Counted from the stretch's first letter, positions 1 through 9,818 are shown. The stretch is 64,000 nt of DNA from Providencia alcalifaciens (GCF_915403165.1 NZ_OU659204.1:124001-188000), one strand, 5' to 3'. Notes: generated by a model not told the origin, from the letters alone. Program-made: numbers and translations.

Positions 1-94
1 TGGACGATATGTTCGTAGTATGAAAAACAGCGATTCCAGTCTCTGCTAGTTTAAGGGGGGATAGTTTGGCTATGGGTAAAGCGTGTTTTTTCAT
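1..94 (-). CDS. possible 5' end of a gene leaving the window, function unknown
   Basis: An open frame starts at an ATG at 94 and reads leftward for 31 codons without a stop until the window edge. A purine-rich AAGAAGAT lies a few bases upstream and could serve as ribosome binding site. The visible peptide begins MKKHALPIAKLSPLKL and has no recognisable motif. It would be the next gene downstream of the Z1 ATPase on the same strand, about 220 bases away. It is too short to judge and could be chance. Confidence 0.3.
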   Translation of the reverse strand, partial: MKKHALPIAKLSPLKLAETGIAVFHTTNISS

Positions 95-315
95 CGAGAT
101 CTTCTTAGCTAAGATAATGATAATATTCTATTTACTAATACACTGGTTTTTCGAGTATATTACTGTTTAATTTTTTATGCTTAATGACTTTTTAAAAGTA
201 TTAGGTGTTTATGTGAAATCCTCTAACCTGAAAAAATATTTTTAATATAATAAAGTTAGAGGGTTTCTATAGTATTAATGATGTGATTTTGAATTAATTA
301 AATAAGTAACTGAAG

Positions 316-2514
316 CTAGTTAATTATATCCATAGCAAAAATTGCTGTTGGAGTATTAGCTTGAGCGCGAATCACAGGCCAATAAAATGGAGCTCCCCTC
401 CAACCTTTTTCAATATTACCATTCTGACGAAGTAAAAATAAAATTGGAGTATTAATCGCATGTTTACTTGCAATTTTTCCTTCTGTTTTTGGGGAATCAG
501 GAGTTTCAATATATGTTGAATGGGAACCTTCTCCAGATAATCGTGCAGAATTACGATCCTGTGCAGCCCATAACAATATTTTTCCTCTTTGTTCCTTATC
601 AGGATGCTGTGCAGATAAATGAGCCATTGCTGAAAATGCAACATCCCAATCAAAAGCTGGCGTTTCATCTGGCTCTTCAAATCGTAATGTAGATTTAATT
701 AATTCTAATAGTTCATATGCTTTATCTACTGAAATTAATACTGGTTCGCCAGAATTAAATTCGATAATTTCTTGAATTAAAATATCTAGCTTATCTATAT
801 TTTTCGAAATGCCATTTTTCCCGGAGTTATAACCAGATTGAAAACCAATTGGTAAAATACGTTTAAATTTTTTCAATGTATGAATAGTGGAAACTAAAAT
901 TTTATTAGGATTACATGGAATTATAGTTCCATCTTCCGCTTTACGAATAAATTGTACCGATTTATCATTACCGGCTTCAATTGCTTCACGTAGTGATGCA
1001 TCAAATTCTTCCATTTTTTGCATAGCTAAGCGAATAGCCCTAGAAGTATAAAACCTTGTGATAGCTAAATTTTTACGGCGATAGCCAAACATGCGAGAAT
1101 GTTGTAAAACGGTATCTTGTTGAAATTTATTTGGTCTTCTACCGTAATAAAATCCTATCAGGTTTGCCAAGGTAATGCCTCTATCAAGTACTTGCCCACC
1201 AATAAATATGTTTAAAGGACTCCTTAATTTTAATTGTCCTGTATCATCTAATAAGTTAATGACATTTTCTTCTGAGTTAACTTTAGATATAGTTATATAT
1301 TCATCATTCAGTGCTACAGTTACTTCAAAAATAACATCTTCAAGTGTAGGAACAATTTCATTATTTAACTCTAATGATTTTGACAAATCATCATATGAAA
1401 TTTGAATAAGATCTCTAAATAAATTTGGTTGTTTTATTATTGAATTTTTCAGCTGCTCAAATAACTCATTAGTTAAGTTTTCTTGCCAAGAGTGAGAGAA
1501 TTTTGTTGATTCAGAATGTAAAAGAAAAGAGTAAAGTAATTTTTTGGGATTTTCTCCTTTTTTAATCCCATTAATTCTTTGAATACAACCACCAACTATG
1601 AATGTTATTAAAGCGGTACGATAGCCTTGGATTTGTTTGATTTCAAGCAGTTTATTTATATTAACAGATCGCCCATCTAGCTTTTTTAGTTTGCCAAATT
1701 CATCATGATCGACAGCATAGTGAATCAGACTTTCAACTGTATCTATTCCAGACCTAGACCTTTCACCGAAATACGTATCACCACCAACATACTCTTTCGG
1801 TACGGGTACTAAATTCGTAAAAGCTGGTCTCATGGGCTTAAAATCTACGATATTATCAACCTCAATTTCTGTAGGCTGAAGATAAAGTGAATAAGGTGTT
1901 GCTGTTACTTGTAAGAAGCTTACATTGGTAATTCTAGATCGTAGATCACTAATTTTTCCCGCTATTGTTTTGGCGTTTATTATTTCTTTTTCCTTTGAAT
2001 AGCCTATCGATGCATTATCAGCTTCATCATCAATGATTAACACTTTTTTTTCAGACATTTTAGGATTATTTTCGAAGAGTTCTATTAAGTGTTTTAAATT
2101 ATCACTTTGTTTTTTAGCTATGAATATTAGCTTTGAATCCAACTCAAAATTTGTGAATTTTTTTGGGGAGCTCATTATATCATAAATTTCAAGCTCATTA
2201 TCATCAAGAAATATTTCAAAATCTTTACGCAGCCGCTTGTATGTTTGCTGGATTAATGCTTTTGAGTTTTTACTCAATACAATAACAATATCAAATTGAT
2301 TATCAAATGCTAAAGCTATTACACTAATGAACGTACGAGTTTTACCACTTTGTACTTTACCTAATAACATGCCAGGATGTTCTGATGTTGTCGCTATATG
2401 CAATAAATCAGATACTGTTTTTTCTGCACATTCAAATGTTTCTTTAGAAAATGTATTATTTATTTTTTTGAAACTTTTATAAAATTTTTTTTCTAGATTA
2501 ATATTTTCTTTCAT
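316..2514 (-). CDS. Z1 domain-containing P-loop ATPase (putative endonuclease-like)
   Basis: This 732-residue protein has a Walker A loop GKVQSGKT at residues 52-59, a Walker B-like VLIIDDEADNAS near 160, a motif-III-like TATPYS, and a C-terminal block with GGQVLDRGITLAN and QHSRMFGYRR resembling helicase motifs V and VI. This arrangement is that of the Z1 domain family, superfamily-2-helicase-like ATPases often encoded beside restriction or phage-defence genes. The start ATG at 2514 is preceded by GAGGA at good distance. No methylase, AIPR or DUF4420 partner is visible, so it stands as an orphan unless partners lie left of the window. A role in defence is inferred from the family only. Base composition is AT-rich like the flanks. 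Confidence 0.8.
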   Translation of the reverse strand: MKENINLEKKFYKSFKKINNTFSKETFECAEKTVSDLLHIATTSEHPGMLLGKVQSGKTRTFISVIALAFDNQFDIVIVLSKNSKALIQQTYKRLRKDFEIFLDDNELEIYDIMSSPKKFTNFELDSKLIFIAKKQSDNLKHLIELFENNPKMSEKKVLIIDDEADNASIGYSKEKEIINAKTIAGKISDLRSRITNVSFLQVTATPYSLYLQPTEIEVDNIVDFKPMRPAFTNLVPVPKEYVGGDTYFGERSRSGIDTVESLIHYAVDHDEFGKLKKLDGRSVNINKLLEIKQIQGYRTALITFIVGGCIQRINGIKKGENPKKLLYSFLLHSESTKFSHSWQENLTNELFEQLKNSIIKQPNLFRDLIQISYDDLSKSLELNNEIVPTLEDVIFEVTVALNDEYITISKVNSEENVINLLDDTGQLKLRSPLNIFIGGQVLDRGITLANLIGFYYGRRPNKFQQDTVLQHSRMFGYRRKNLAITRFYTSRAIRLAMQKMEEFDASLREAIEAGNDKSVQFIRKAEDGTIIPCNPNKILVSTIHTLKKFKRILPIGFQSGYNSGKNGISKNIDKLDILIQEIIEFNSGEPVLISVDKAYELLELIKSTLRFEEPDETPAFDWDVAFSAMAHLSAQHPDKEQRGKILLWAAQDRNSARLSGEGSHSTYIETPDSPKTEGKIASKHAINTPILFLLRQNGNIEKGWRGAPFYWPVIRAQANTPTAIFAMDIIN

Positions 2515-2805
2515 TTTGTCCTCATGATATTTTTAGCTATCTGATTAAATATTTTAAAGTTACTTATTCATTCGTCCTATTATGTCCATATCTCCAAAAA
2601 TAAGACAGTTATAATTAAATTTTTTATTTAAAATAGCAGCATTCATGATGAATAACGTCTGTTCTACGGAAAATAAGATATTCAAATGCTATTAATTAAT
2701 GCGTTTATGGGCAAATGGCGCTTGCTAACCATCTTATCTTTATGTGCAACATAGTATATTGTTGGCTTTGGACCTTTCTCAGACGATTCAAACGGAGACA
2801 ATTTG

Positions 2806-3201
2806 ATGAGCGATAATCTTCCTGACGCACCACTGGGTGAATTTGTTTTATTCCGAAGTGAAGATGGTCAGACTCGCGTCGAATGCCGTTTTGAGTCTGA
2901 TACGCTGTGGTTATCTCAAGCTTCAGTTTGTGAGCTATACGGGAAAGCAAAAGCCACTATTAGCGAGCATATCAGCAATATCTTTGCTGAAGGAGAACAG
3001 GTCGAAAATTCAGTTGTTCGGTTTTACCGAACAACTGCGGATGATGGAAAGCAGTACAATGTAAAATACTTCAACTTTTCAATGATCCTCGCCATCGGTT
3101 ACCGCGTCTGTTCTGTCCGCGGCACACAATTTCGTCAGCGAGCTGCGCGCTTTCCAAGACAGAAACCGCGCGTGTTTCAATTTAGGCAAAACATCGTTTA
3201 A
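2806..3201 (+). pseudogene. truncated RhuM-family protein
   Basis: The first ~110 codons read as the N-terminal part of the virulence RhuM family: GEFVLFRSEDGQTRVECRF, then LWLSQASVCELYGKAKATISEHI and the hallmark GYRVCSVRGTQFRQ near the end. RhuM proteins normally continue for roughly 200 further residues after that motif, but here the reading frame turns into an arginine-rich tail and stops at 3201. The start at ATG 2806 has AACGGAGA upstream, better than the overlapping TTG at 2803. The tail lies against the 3' end of yibL, so the rest of the gene appears deleted. In the +1 frame the last ~90 bases also read as a plausible peptide (ELRAFQDRNRACFNLGKT) ending at a TAG near 3231, which may be a remnant of the sequence that was joined. 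Probably non-functional. Confidence 0.75.
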
Positions 3202-3215
3202 AACAAATTTTCCAA

Positions 3216-3578
3216 CTAAAAATCAGTCTTAGAAAAACCTGTCATAGTTTCCAGCTCCATTTCGCGACCTAATGCTGTCATTGGGTGGACAATAACGAGG
3301 CCTCGTACGGATTTCTTCAGCTTACCCATATCCGCTTGCTCTTTCTTGGTGATAGGGCGCTTGAATGGCATATCCACTAATTTTTGTGCTTCTTTGCTTA
3401 GCTTTTTGTTACGCGTTTCTTTCAGGCGAGCGATTTCAACTTCCAGCGTCGCTTTTTCTTTTTCAAGTTCAGCGTACTTTTCCGCTTGGGTGGACAGCTG
3501 CAGACTTGCCATTTGGTGACGAACAAGGTCTAAGCGGTCGCTAAGCGTTTTAATTTGTGTTTTTTCAGTTTCTTTCAT
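3216..3578 (-). CDS. yibL: YibL family ribosome-associated protein
   Basis: The 120-residue product matches E. coli YibL over its length, including [27 protein letters not shown], and the very conserved [18 protein letters not shown] and [10 protein letters not shown] blocks, ending MTGFSKTDF. YibL is a small, highly charged protein reported to associate with ribosomal subunits, and its precise role is unclear. The N-terminal half is predicted coiled coil (heptad-like Leu/Ala with many Lys and Glu). Two ATGs are adjacent (3581 and 3578); 3578 gives the same length as the E. coli protein. It is a housekeeping gene flanked on one side by accessory DNA and on the other by a fimbrial operon. Confidence 0.95.
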   Translation of the reverse strand: MKETEKTQIKTLSDRLDLVRHQMASLQLSTQAEKYAELEKEKATLEVEIARLKETRNKKLSKEAQKLVDMPFKRPITKKEQADMGKLKKSVRGLVIVHPMTALGREMELETMTGFSKTDF

Positions 3579-3758
3579 CATTAATTAACCGTGAATAAAT
3601 TTCCTGCCGGCAAGTATACAACATTCTGGGTTAGAGGGGGAAAGGGGATTGTGCCTATTAAGCTCATCACCAAAATACGGTTATTTGCGATTTATCTATC
3701 ACTATTTCACGGCCTATTTTTACTCAAAAATCAATTCGAAGCATGACGAGTTTAATTA

Positions 3759-4469
3759 TCAGCGGACAATTATTTCTTTTTCATAATGATTTTGCTCACC
3801 GGAATCATCAATGAGGCTAAACAGTATCTTGTTATTGGTATTATTTTGTTTAATTTCAGTCTGTTGCTCCGAAAAAGGATTCAATAACATGGTCGGTAAT
3901 TGCTCTCCTGTTTTACCCATTTGTAGTTTATTGAACGTAATATAAAAAGGGGTTGGGTTTTTTATAATTAAGCGTTGGCTTCCTTTATCTAACGTAAATT
4001 GGATTTGATCACTTATCTCACCAATGGTCGCGTTAAGGTTATCAGGCCGGTAGAAGACTTTAATTTGTAGCCTGACCGCTACATTGATAATGCTGGTATT
4101 GTCTTTTTCATTGTCAGGGGTCGGTGTGATTTCATATAAATTTAGCCAATAAAGTGATTCTCTGTCTGTTGAAGATGGCATAAATTTATTCACTAACCGG
4201 ATGTATTTTAATTCGTTTTCATTAAGGCGAAAAATAGTAGGAATAGAGATGATAGGAGAGTGACTTGCTTTTTCTGGCGTGCCATCGGGAGCCCCGTCAT
4301 CAACCCAGCTTTGGATAATAACTGGGTATTTACTGGTATTTTTAATGGGCAATGTCGCTTCTCTTTGAGAATGCTTGATGATAACCCGTGAGCCTTCAAT
4401 CATCATTGCCGCCTGACTATAAGAGCAAAGCAATATCATTAACACGAATAAGGTAGATTTCATTATCAT
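3759..4469 (-). CDS. second periplasmic pilus chaperone of fimbrial operon 1
   Basis: This 236-residue protein starts with a signal peptide ending ...CSYSQA and has the PapD-like fold signatures: SRVIIKHSQREATLPIKN at the first strand, the R...IKVFYRPDNL strand carrying the conserved subunit-binding Lys, and NPTPFYITFNKL in the second domain. It donates a strand to fold pilus subunits in the periplasm. The ATG overlaps the adhesin stop codon (ATGA), so it is translationally coupled. It is the last gene of operon 1, an unusual place for a chaperone, and it may be dedicated to the large adhesin encoded just before it. That dedication is inference. Confidence 0.9.
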   Translation of the reverse strand: MIMKSTLFVLMILLCSYSQAAMMIEGSRVIIKHSQREATLPIKNTSKYPVIIQSWVDDGAPDGTPEKASHSPIISIPTIFRLNENELKYIRLVNKFMPSSTDRESLYWLNLYEITPTPDNEKDNTSIINVAVRLQIKVFYRPDNLNATIGEISDQIQFTLDKGSQRLIIKNPTPFYITFNKLQMGKTGEQLPTMLLNPFSEQQTEIKQNNTNNKILFSLIDDSGEQNHYEKEIIVR

Positions 4470-5824
4470 TGAACCTGAATAATCACTTGAACAGTCGCAT
4501 CAAATTTTCCGGGTTTGACGACTTTACCAGGGATCTTTTCAAGTGAGGCATTGACTGTTTTAGAATACGTCGTCACACCATTGACTACACCGGCAGAAAT
4601 AGCATCGGTCAGAACAGGGTACCACCCATTAGCCGCTCCTTGGCCGGTGTTTGATAAAGAAGATAGATAATTTAAAGCCGTGCCGTTAAGTTGATACAAT
4701 CTAACCCCGACGCCGGTTGCAATATTTGGCATGCCATACCCATTTGACAGCAAATGCGTTACACCGGATCCCGAACTGACGGTTAAATTTTCTTGGATGG
4801 CAGAGGTAATATTTGCAGGGTTAGGTAAAAAACCCATCGCAGTTTGTGTATTTGCGGTTCCGCTGACAAACCCTGAAAGCCCGCTATTTGCAGGGGGACC
4901 GGATTGACATTGAAATCGAATATTAATAGGCGCGGTGACTTTCACATTATTATCGATATCATTCTTAGAGATTAATGGGAAAAAGACATTAGGCGTCACG
5001 TTTTCAACCATACAAGTGGCGGCTCGTCTAACAACGATGTTTTGGTGCAAATTAATGGCTCCGGGCCAATATAGATACCAACCATTATAGTAGTATGCGG
5101 AATCCGCATTCTCCGTTACGTTTAAAGAGCATTGCTTACATTTAAACGCCGTGTAGGTAGAAGGCTGAGTCCAAGAAACTGTCCCCGTTGTTACACCTGG
5201 CACAGGAACTCCAGAACCATAGTCAATTTTAAATAACTCTATGCTTGAGTCGGAAAAGTTTTTTGCTTTAACCAGAATCCAACCTTGGCTATCTCTATCT
5301 AGATTTGTTAGTGGGCGAGATTTCCAATAGCGAGAAAAATACTCCCCTGTATTGACATTTTTAACCCTAATTCCGACACCATTAACGATGGTTGTATAGG
5401 TCTGATCGAGCCCTAAAGCCGGATTCGCTTGATACATGCCCGCATAGGGTGAGTCACCATTGGTGGCATAGAATTCTTTTAAAAACCCATCTTCATCAGC
5501 GGTACAACGAAATAAAATTTGTTCTGGTTCATAACGTGCAGAACCAGAATCTAAAAAAGAAACATATCCTGTGGCGATTAAAGAACCTAAAGGCTGAAAG
5601 TTATTATTATTAATATTAATAACTCTTGGCGTTGTTCCCATTGTACCAGACGAGTCCGTAGACCCTCCCCAAGCCCCAGCCGTTCCCTTTCCTGGTTCGG
5701 TATAATATACGTCACGAGGGTTCGTATTTATTGATGTGATTCGATAGCATGTTGCGAATGTATAGCTAGTAAAAGAAGAAAGTAGCAGGGCTAGCAATAT
5801 TTTTGCAAAAGAAGATGTTGTCAT
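4466..5824 (-). CDS. large two-domain fimbrial adhesin, tip subunit
   Basis: The 452-residue product has a signal peptide ending YTFA, a long N-terminal region of about 270 residues with paired cysteines (CYRITS, LFRCTA, FKCKQCSLN), and a C-terminal pilin-like domain beginning near CMVENVTPNVFFP with a second Cys at RFQCQSG. The last residues, ATVQVIIQVQ, form the alternating hydrophobic strand used for chaperone and usher recognition. This size and two-domain layout are typical of receptor-binding tip adhesins. AAGGCGATT stands before the ATG. It sits between the usher gene and the terminal chaperone gene. No receptor can be named from sequence. Confidence 0.8.
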   Translation of the reverse strand: MTTSSFAKILLALLLSSFTSYTFATCYRITSINTNPRDVYYTEPGKGTAGAWGGSTDSSGTMGTTPRVININNNNFQPLGSLIATGYVSFLDSGSARYEPEQILFRCTADEDGFLKEFYATNGDSPYAGMYQANPALGLDQTYTTIVNGVGIRVKNVNTGEYFSRYWKSRPLTNLDRDSQGWILVKAKNFSDSSIELFKIDYGSGVPVPGVTTGTVSWTQPSTYTAFKCKQCSLNVTENADSAYYYNGWYLYWPGAINLHQNIVVRRAATCMVENVTPNVFFPLISKNDIDNNVKVTAPINIRFQCQSGPPANSGLSGFVSGTANTQTAMGFLPNPANITSAIQENLTVSSGSGVTHLLSNGYGMPNIATGVGVRLYQLNGTALNYLSSLSNTGQGAANGWYPVLTDAISAGVVNGVTTYSKTVNASLEKIPGKVVKPGKFDATVQVIIQVQ

Positions 5825-5839
5825 TTTAATCGCCTTTAC

Positions 5840-8410
5840 TTACTCGCAAGTTTCATTTAATAAAATGAGACTTAATGCTTTTTTGTCATCAGGAATGTTG
5901 TACGTTACGTGGCAATCGCCTAATTGCTGCGCAACGGATAGCGTGCCATTCAATTGTTCAACTCGAGCGTATATCTGATTTCCTTGTCCTACTAACCCAA
6001 CGACTTGTTTGTTGACATCATAAACGTCTGCACCTAGAGGTAACGATACAGATTGAGGTATAGAGATAAGGATAGGATAACCTACGGATGTATTAAACTT
6101 CAGTTTTACGTTGGCACCCGCGTAAGGTGCAATCTTTTGGGAGTTTTCAGTTAATGCAACATGATTATCCTCAATTTCTTTACTGTCTAAGCCAACGTTA
6201 TTGTATTGATAAGGGATGAGGGACGGGATGATTGCATATCCGAACCTGTCAATTGATGCACCAGAGCCATTAATCACTCTAGCCCCTTTAGCTCCCTGCG
6301 CTTCAACTAACGCAAATGTGTCGCTAACATACGGACCCATGGTGACTCCTCCACTATGAGCAACGATGGCTCCCCTAGCAGAAAGGCTGCCTTGAGTATA
6401 ATTTTCACCTTTAGATACACTGCCGGAAATTGTCGCTTCAGGAAATTGTTTCGTTAAATGAATTCCTGAGCTGACATTTCTATTATTCGCATCATAGTCG
6501 GCATTCACGCTGTAACTGAGTGTTTGGTCTTCTCCCATAATTCCAGATAGGTTGGCTTGATAGCTGGAATTACTGTCGCTATTTGTACCACCGAGCATCA
6601 GCATAGGAGAATCATAACTTCCACCCAGAGGGACTGAGACCGTGAACATCACGATTTTATCGGTTTTCGAATTATCACGTTGATCGCTGTACGTGTAATT
6701 GTCGTTAACATGTCCAACTTTTTGTTGGCTATAAACAATGCTGTATCCAATGTTTTTGTATGTATTTGAATACCCTAATTGAAATTGCGTATCGCGTTCA
6801 CGGTTACCATAATAATTATTGATTGAACCCGATGTAAAAACTTGTCCCCATTCCCCTAAAGATTGGTTGATGTGTAACACCATTTGGCTTTCTTGTTTAT
6901 AGGTATTGGAATTCCAGACTTCATTTTCTGATTTCATTCCTCTCACACCTAAAACATCAGCTAACTCACGAAATCCTTCAGTTGAATATTTATAGCCTGC
7001 TAATGTAATGATCGTATTTGTTGTCGACAAAGTACGGCTGTAATTTATGCCAACCCGCGCACCTTGGTGAGTTTCACCATTGATATCAGCATTAGAAAAG
7101 GCGGATTGTAGTCCAAAGGCACCAAATTGAGTCGCAAGTACTGTTCCAACAGAAGCCGCATAGTATTTATCTGCCGCACGGACACCACTGCTTAGCGTTA
7201 GCATGTTAGTTAAACCATGCTGAAAGGATGCATCGACAAACCGATTATTTATTCGGTTGAAATTCTTCAATTCACCCATAGCGATAGCATAGCGAGTATA
7301 TCCTGGGCGAACAGACTCAGGTACGGCAGAGAAAGGCACAACAAATGATGTTACCTTGTCATTTGCTTCTTGAACTTCGACAAGCAGGTCACCTTCATAG
7401 CTGGTTGGATATAAATCTGTGATTTCAAATTGGCCGGGAGATACCGTCGTTTGGTAGATTTCAACGCCATTTTGCTTGACTGAGACGCGAGCGGTTGTTG
7501 TGGCGACACCACGGATAACGGGCGCATACCCTTTTTGCGAGTCAGGTAGCATCCGATCATCTGAAATTAACTGAACGCCTCTAAATGAAAGGCTGCCAAA
7601 AATTGAACCAGCGGTAGATATTTCACCAACTAACAATTGTGATTTTAGTGAAACAATAGGGCGTTGCAGATAAGTTCTTATCCAATTAAATTTTGTTTTT
7701 TTACCACTATTATTTTCTGTCGATGTGTAGTTCATCGATGCTTGTTGGCGAAACTGCCATAAACCTAAATTTATTCCCCCATTGAAACTGGCAAACGCAT
7801 AATCAGAATTGTATCCTTTGGACTTATTTTTGTAATAGTTAGTATCATAATTAGCGAAAAGCATCGCTGTTCCAGCATTTAAGCTACTTTCGGGGACAAA
7901 CCCTTTAGCATCTTGTTTGATATAAATCTGTGGAATGAGAAGATTTAATCTTAAATTAGCAGAATCAAAACTCACTTTAGCATCAGGGATAACGTCTTGA
8001 ATAAACAAGCATTGGGCGGATTTTGTTTCTATGGAAGCATTGGCCTTTTTGAGCAAAATGCCCATAGACTCTAATTCTTCAGGTGAAAAGCATGGCGAGG
8101 TGGTCTCTGTCTTATCTAACTTGAACTCAACCTCTTTTTTTTCATAAAAATTACTGTTAACAAAAAGATTGACTAAGTATTGCCCTGTTGGGACATAGTT
8201 ATTCTCACTAAATTTATTAATATCAATGTTTTTCCCTCCACCTAGCAACATACTTTGGTCAAAGACAAATGATTGCTCGTGATGTTGAGCACTAGCTTTA
8301 GAGATAAATAAAACAGAGATAAAGCAATAAGATGCAATCTTGTATTTAAACGATTGGTTTTCTCTCCTTAAATAGGAACAACGTCTGATTGTCATCTTAT
8401 TTTTATCCAC
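5840..8410 (-). CDS. fimbrial outer membrane usher, operon 1
   Basis: The 856-residue protein is a PapC/FimD-type usher: N-terminal domain (FSENNYVPTGQYLVNLFVN and paired Cys in SPCFSPEELESMG...SAQCLF), 24-strand barrel with the conserved RGYAPVIRGVATTTARV and PGQFEITDLYP elements around the plug, and C-terminal domains ending in a disulfide pair (GDCHVTYN...LNETCE). It forms the secretion pore for subunits. The frame begins with a GTG at 8410 that overlaps the chaperone stop codon; an ATG at 8395 (MTIRRC) is an alternative start, and neither has a strong ribosome binding site, suggesting coupling to the upstream gene. Confidence 0.93.
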   Translation of the reverse strand: MDKNKMTIRRCSYLRRENQSFKYKIASYCFISVLFISKASAQHHEQSFVFDQSMLLGGGKNIDINKFSENNYVPTGQYLVNLFVNSNFYEKKEVEFKLDKTETTSPCFSPEELESMGILLKKANASIETKSAQCLFIQDVIPDAKVSFDSANLRLNLLIPQIYIKQDAKGFVPESSLNAGTAMLFANYDTNYYKNKSKGYNSDYAFASFNGGINLGLWQFRQQASMNYTSTENNSGKKTKFNWIRTYLQRPIVSLKSQLLVGEISTAGSIFGSLSFRGVQLISDDRMLPDSQKGYAPVIRGVATTTARVSVKQNGVEIYQTTVSPGQFEITDLYPTSYEGDLLVEVQEANDKVTSFVVPFSAVPESVRPGYTRYAIAMGELKNFNRINNRFVDASFQHGLTNMLTLSSGVRAADKYYAASVGTVLATQFGAFGLQSAFSNADINGETHQGARVGINYSRTLSTTNTIITLAGYKYSTEGFRELADVLGVRGMKSENEVWNSNTYKQESQMVLHINQSLGEWGQVFTSGSINNYYGNRERDTQFQLGYSNTYKNIGYSIVYSQQKVGHVNDNYTYSDQRDNSKTDKIVMFTVSVPLGGSYDSPMLMLGGTNSDSNSSYQANLSGIMGEDQTLSYSVNADYDANNRNVSSGIHLTKQFPEATISGSVSKGENYTQGSLSARGAIVAHSGGVTMGPYVSDTFALVEAQGAKGARVINGSGASIDRFGYAIIPSLIPYQYNNVGLDSKEIEDNHVALTENSQKIAPYAGANVKLKFNTSVGYPILISIPQSVSLPLGADVYDVNKQVVGLVGQGNQIYARVEQLNGTLSVAQQLGDCHVTYNIPDDKKALSLILLNETCE

Positions 8411-9123
8411 TAATTATATTTATACGTGTATTCGACATTACCACCCAAATCATTGGTAAATGAGAATATGATTTTGTCTTGCTTGGAGTTTATGGTTTTC
8501 CCATTTTTAAGAGGCAATTTTTTACTGGCAAATGGCGGGATCATTGTTGGTATTAATTCTATTTTTTCACCTGCTTGACCGAACACTTTTACAGAGTTCA
8601 ATGATAAAAAATAAGGTGAGTTGTTTTTAACTTCGATACCTGAAGACGTTATGCCTGAAAATGAAATATGTTTCCCTATGTCATCTGCACCTGATGCGAG
8701 TGATGCTGGACGGTAGAAAATTTTAATGCGATGGCGAATTAAAAAAGAAAGTTCATTCTCACTTGAAGCAGCATCGCGAGGCGGAATTTGCACTAAATTT
8801 AAATAAAATAGGGATTCCTTATCTTGAGGTAAATTTCCTCCGGTATAAATTAAGTTCGCGTCTCTACCTGTATTTGGTTCAATACGAAATACTGTCGGTT
8901 GTACAATGAAAGGGCCGTCCGCATCGGCTGGAGTTGAATTTGAATTATCAATATCCGTCCAGATTTGCATGATATAGGGGGTATTGTCGTTATTCTTTAA
9001 TTTTAATGTTTCTGATTTGGTATCTGACAGATAAACAACACGAGTTTTTAACATCGTGACAGATGCTGACGCGCTTGAAACAAAGGCATAAATAAAAAGA
9101 ATAAAAAAAATAGATTTTTTCAT
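8410..9123 (-). CDS. periplasmic pilus chaperone, operon 1
   Basis: A 237-residue PapD-like chaperone. The signal peptide ends at about SSASA, followed by the first strand MLKTRVVYLSDTKSETLKLKN with the conserved Arg, HRIKIFYRPASL with the conserved Lys, and NNSPYFLSLNSVKVFG in domain 2. An open frame extends upstream to 9210, but the ATG at 9123 has AGAAAGAGCC in front and gives a proper signal sequence. It lies after the pilin gene, separated by a strong hairpin, and its stop overlaps the usher start. Confidence 0.93.
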   Translation of the reverse strand: MKKSIFFILFIYAFVSSASASVTMLKTRVVYLSDTKSETLKLKNNDNTPYIMQIWTDIDNSNSTPADADGPFIVQPTVFRIEPNTGRDANLIYTGGNLPQDKESLFYLNLVQIPPRDAASSENELSFLIRHRIKIFYRPASLASGADDIGKHISFSGITSSGIEVKNNSPYFLSLNSVKVFGQAGEKIELIPTMIPPFASKKLPLKNGKTINSKQDKIIFSFTNDLGGNVEYTYKYN

Positions 9124-9146
9124 TATTTGGCTCTTTCTATAAAAAC

Positions 9147-9175
9147 AATCTCTCTTCTTTTTGAGAAGAGAGATT
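9147..9175 (-). terminator. stem-loop between pilin and chaperone genes of operon 1 (attenuator)
   Basis: A perfect 12-bp inverted repeat (AATCTCTCTTCT and its complement) with a 5-base loop is followed, in the direction of transcription, by GTTTTT. It follows the major pilin stop by about 7 bases. Such a hairpin should stop or trim most transcripts, leaving pilin mRNA in excess over the assembly genes. Confidence 0.8.
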
Positions 9176-9181
9176 AGGGGC

Positions 9182-9709
9182 TTAATTATAAGAAATAGAA
9201 TATTGAACACTTCCTAATACAGTACCCGCTTCAGCTTGACCTTCAGCATAATAACGAACGGCATAGTCATGAGTTGCCGATTTTTCATTTTGTTTTAATA
9301 CTAATCCAGCATTAGATTTAGTACCTGTTACATCAAGTGCGGCTTTACCAGCAGTTGGTTCAATGAGTTCTAAAGAAACATTGGTTGCCGTACCAGTATT
9401 ACCAACGCGGTTACTGGATGTAATATTGTTAGCAACAAAAATGGTGTTTATATTTGTATCTGTAGTTGTCGATCCTGTGCAGCCACTTACAGCGATGGTA
9501 AATGGTGTTTCACCAGCAGTACTACCTGATGATGCTAGGTCCTTCTTTGATACTGTAGGCAATAAAACAACGGGTAACGCGGTGTTTCCATTAATTGTTA
9601 CAGTACATGTTTCATCAGCAACTTCGCCTTGAAAACGTATTGTATTATTAGAGGCAGCAATTGCATTAGAAGAAACAATACAAGCAGCGATAACTAAATA
9701 TTTATTCAT
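9182..9709 (-). CDS. major fimbrial subunit (pilin), operon 1
   Basis: The 175-residue FimA-type pilin has a signal peptide cleaved near residue 19 (SSNAIAA), an N-terminal donor strand NNTIRFQGEVADETCTVTI, a second Cys in AVSGCTGSTT about 45 residues on, and the terminal strand ending GSVQYSISYN with the penultimate Tyr typical of chaperone recognition. The ATG at 9709 has GGAGAG upstream and is preferred over the in-frame ATG at 9730. It is first in the operon, the position of the major pilin, and is followed by a terminator-like hairpin. Confidence 0.92.
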   Translation of the reverse strand: MNKYLVIAACIVSSNAIAASNNTIRFQGEVADETCTVTINGNTALPVVLLPTVSKKDLASSGSTAGETPFTIAVSGCTGSTTTDTNINTIFVANNITSSNRVGNTGTATNVSLELIEPTAGKAALDVTGTKSNAGLVLKQNEKSATHDYAVRYYAEGQAEAGTVLGSVQYSISYN

Positions 9710-9818
9710 GATTACATTCTCTCCATTCAAAAATATGTAATTTTTATTTGCTTACAAAAAAGTATTAAATTGATAAAAGAAAAATTAATACATTATTTAT
9801 TAAAGGTGCTAGAAGCCA

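Noticed and set aside
220..262. CCTCTAAC/GTTAGAGG inverted repeat downstream of the Z1 gene as terminator
   Set aside because: Only 8 bp with a 27-base loop and no T-run on the minus strand; too weak to call.
3140..3231. Separate gene tail in the +1 frame (ELRAFQDRNR...) overlapping the rhuM remnant
   Set aside because: It reads plausibly but has no start, and the upstream sequence in that frame overlaps clear RhuM coding sequence; recorded only as a possible join remnant.
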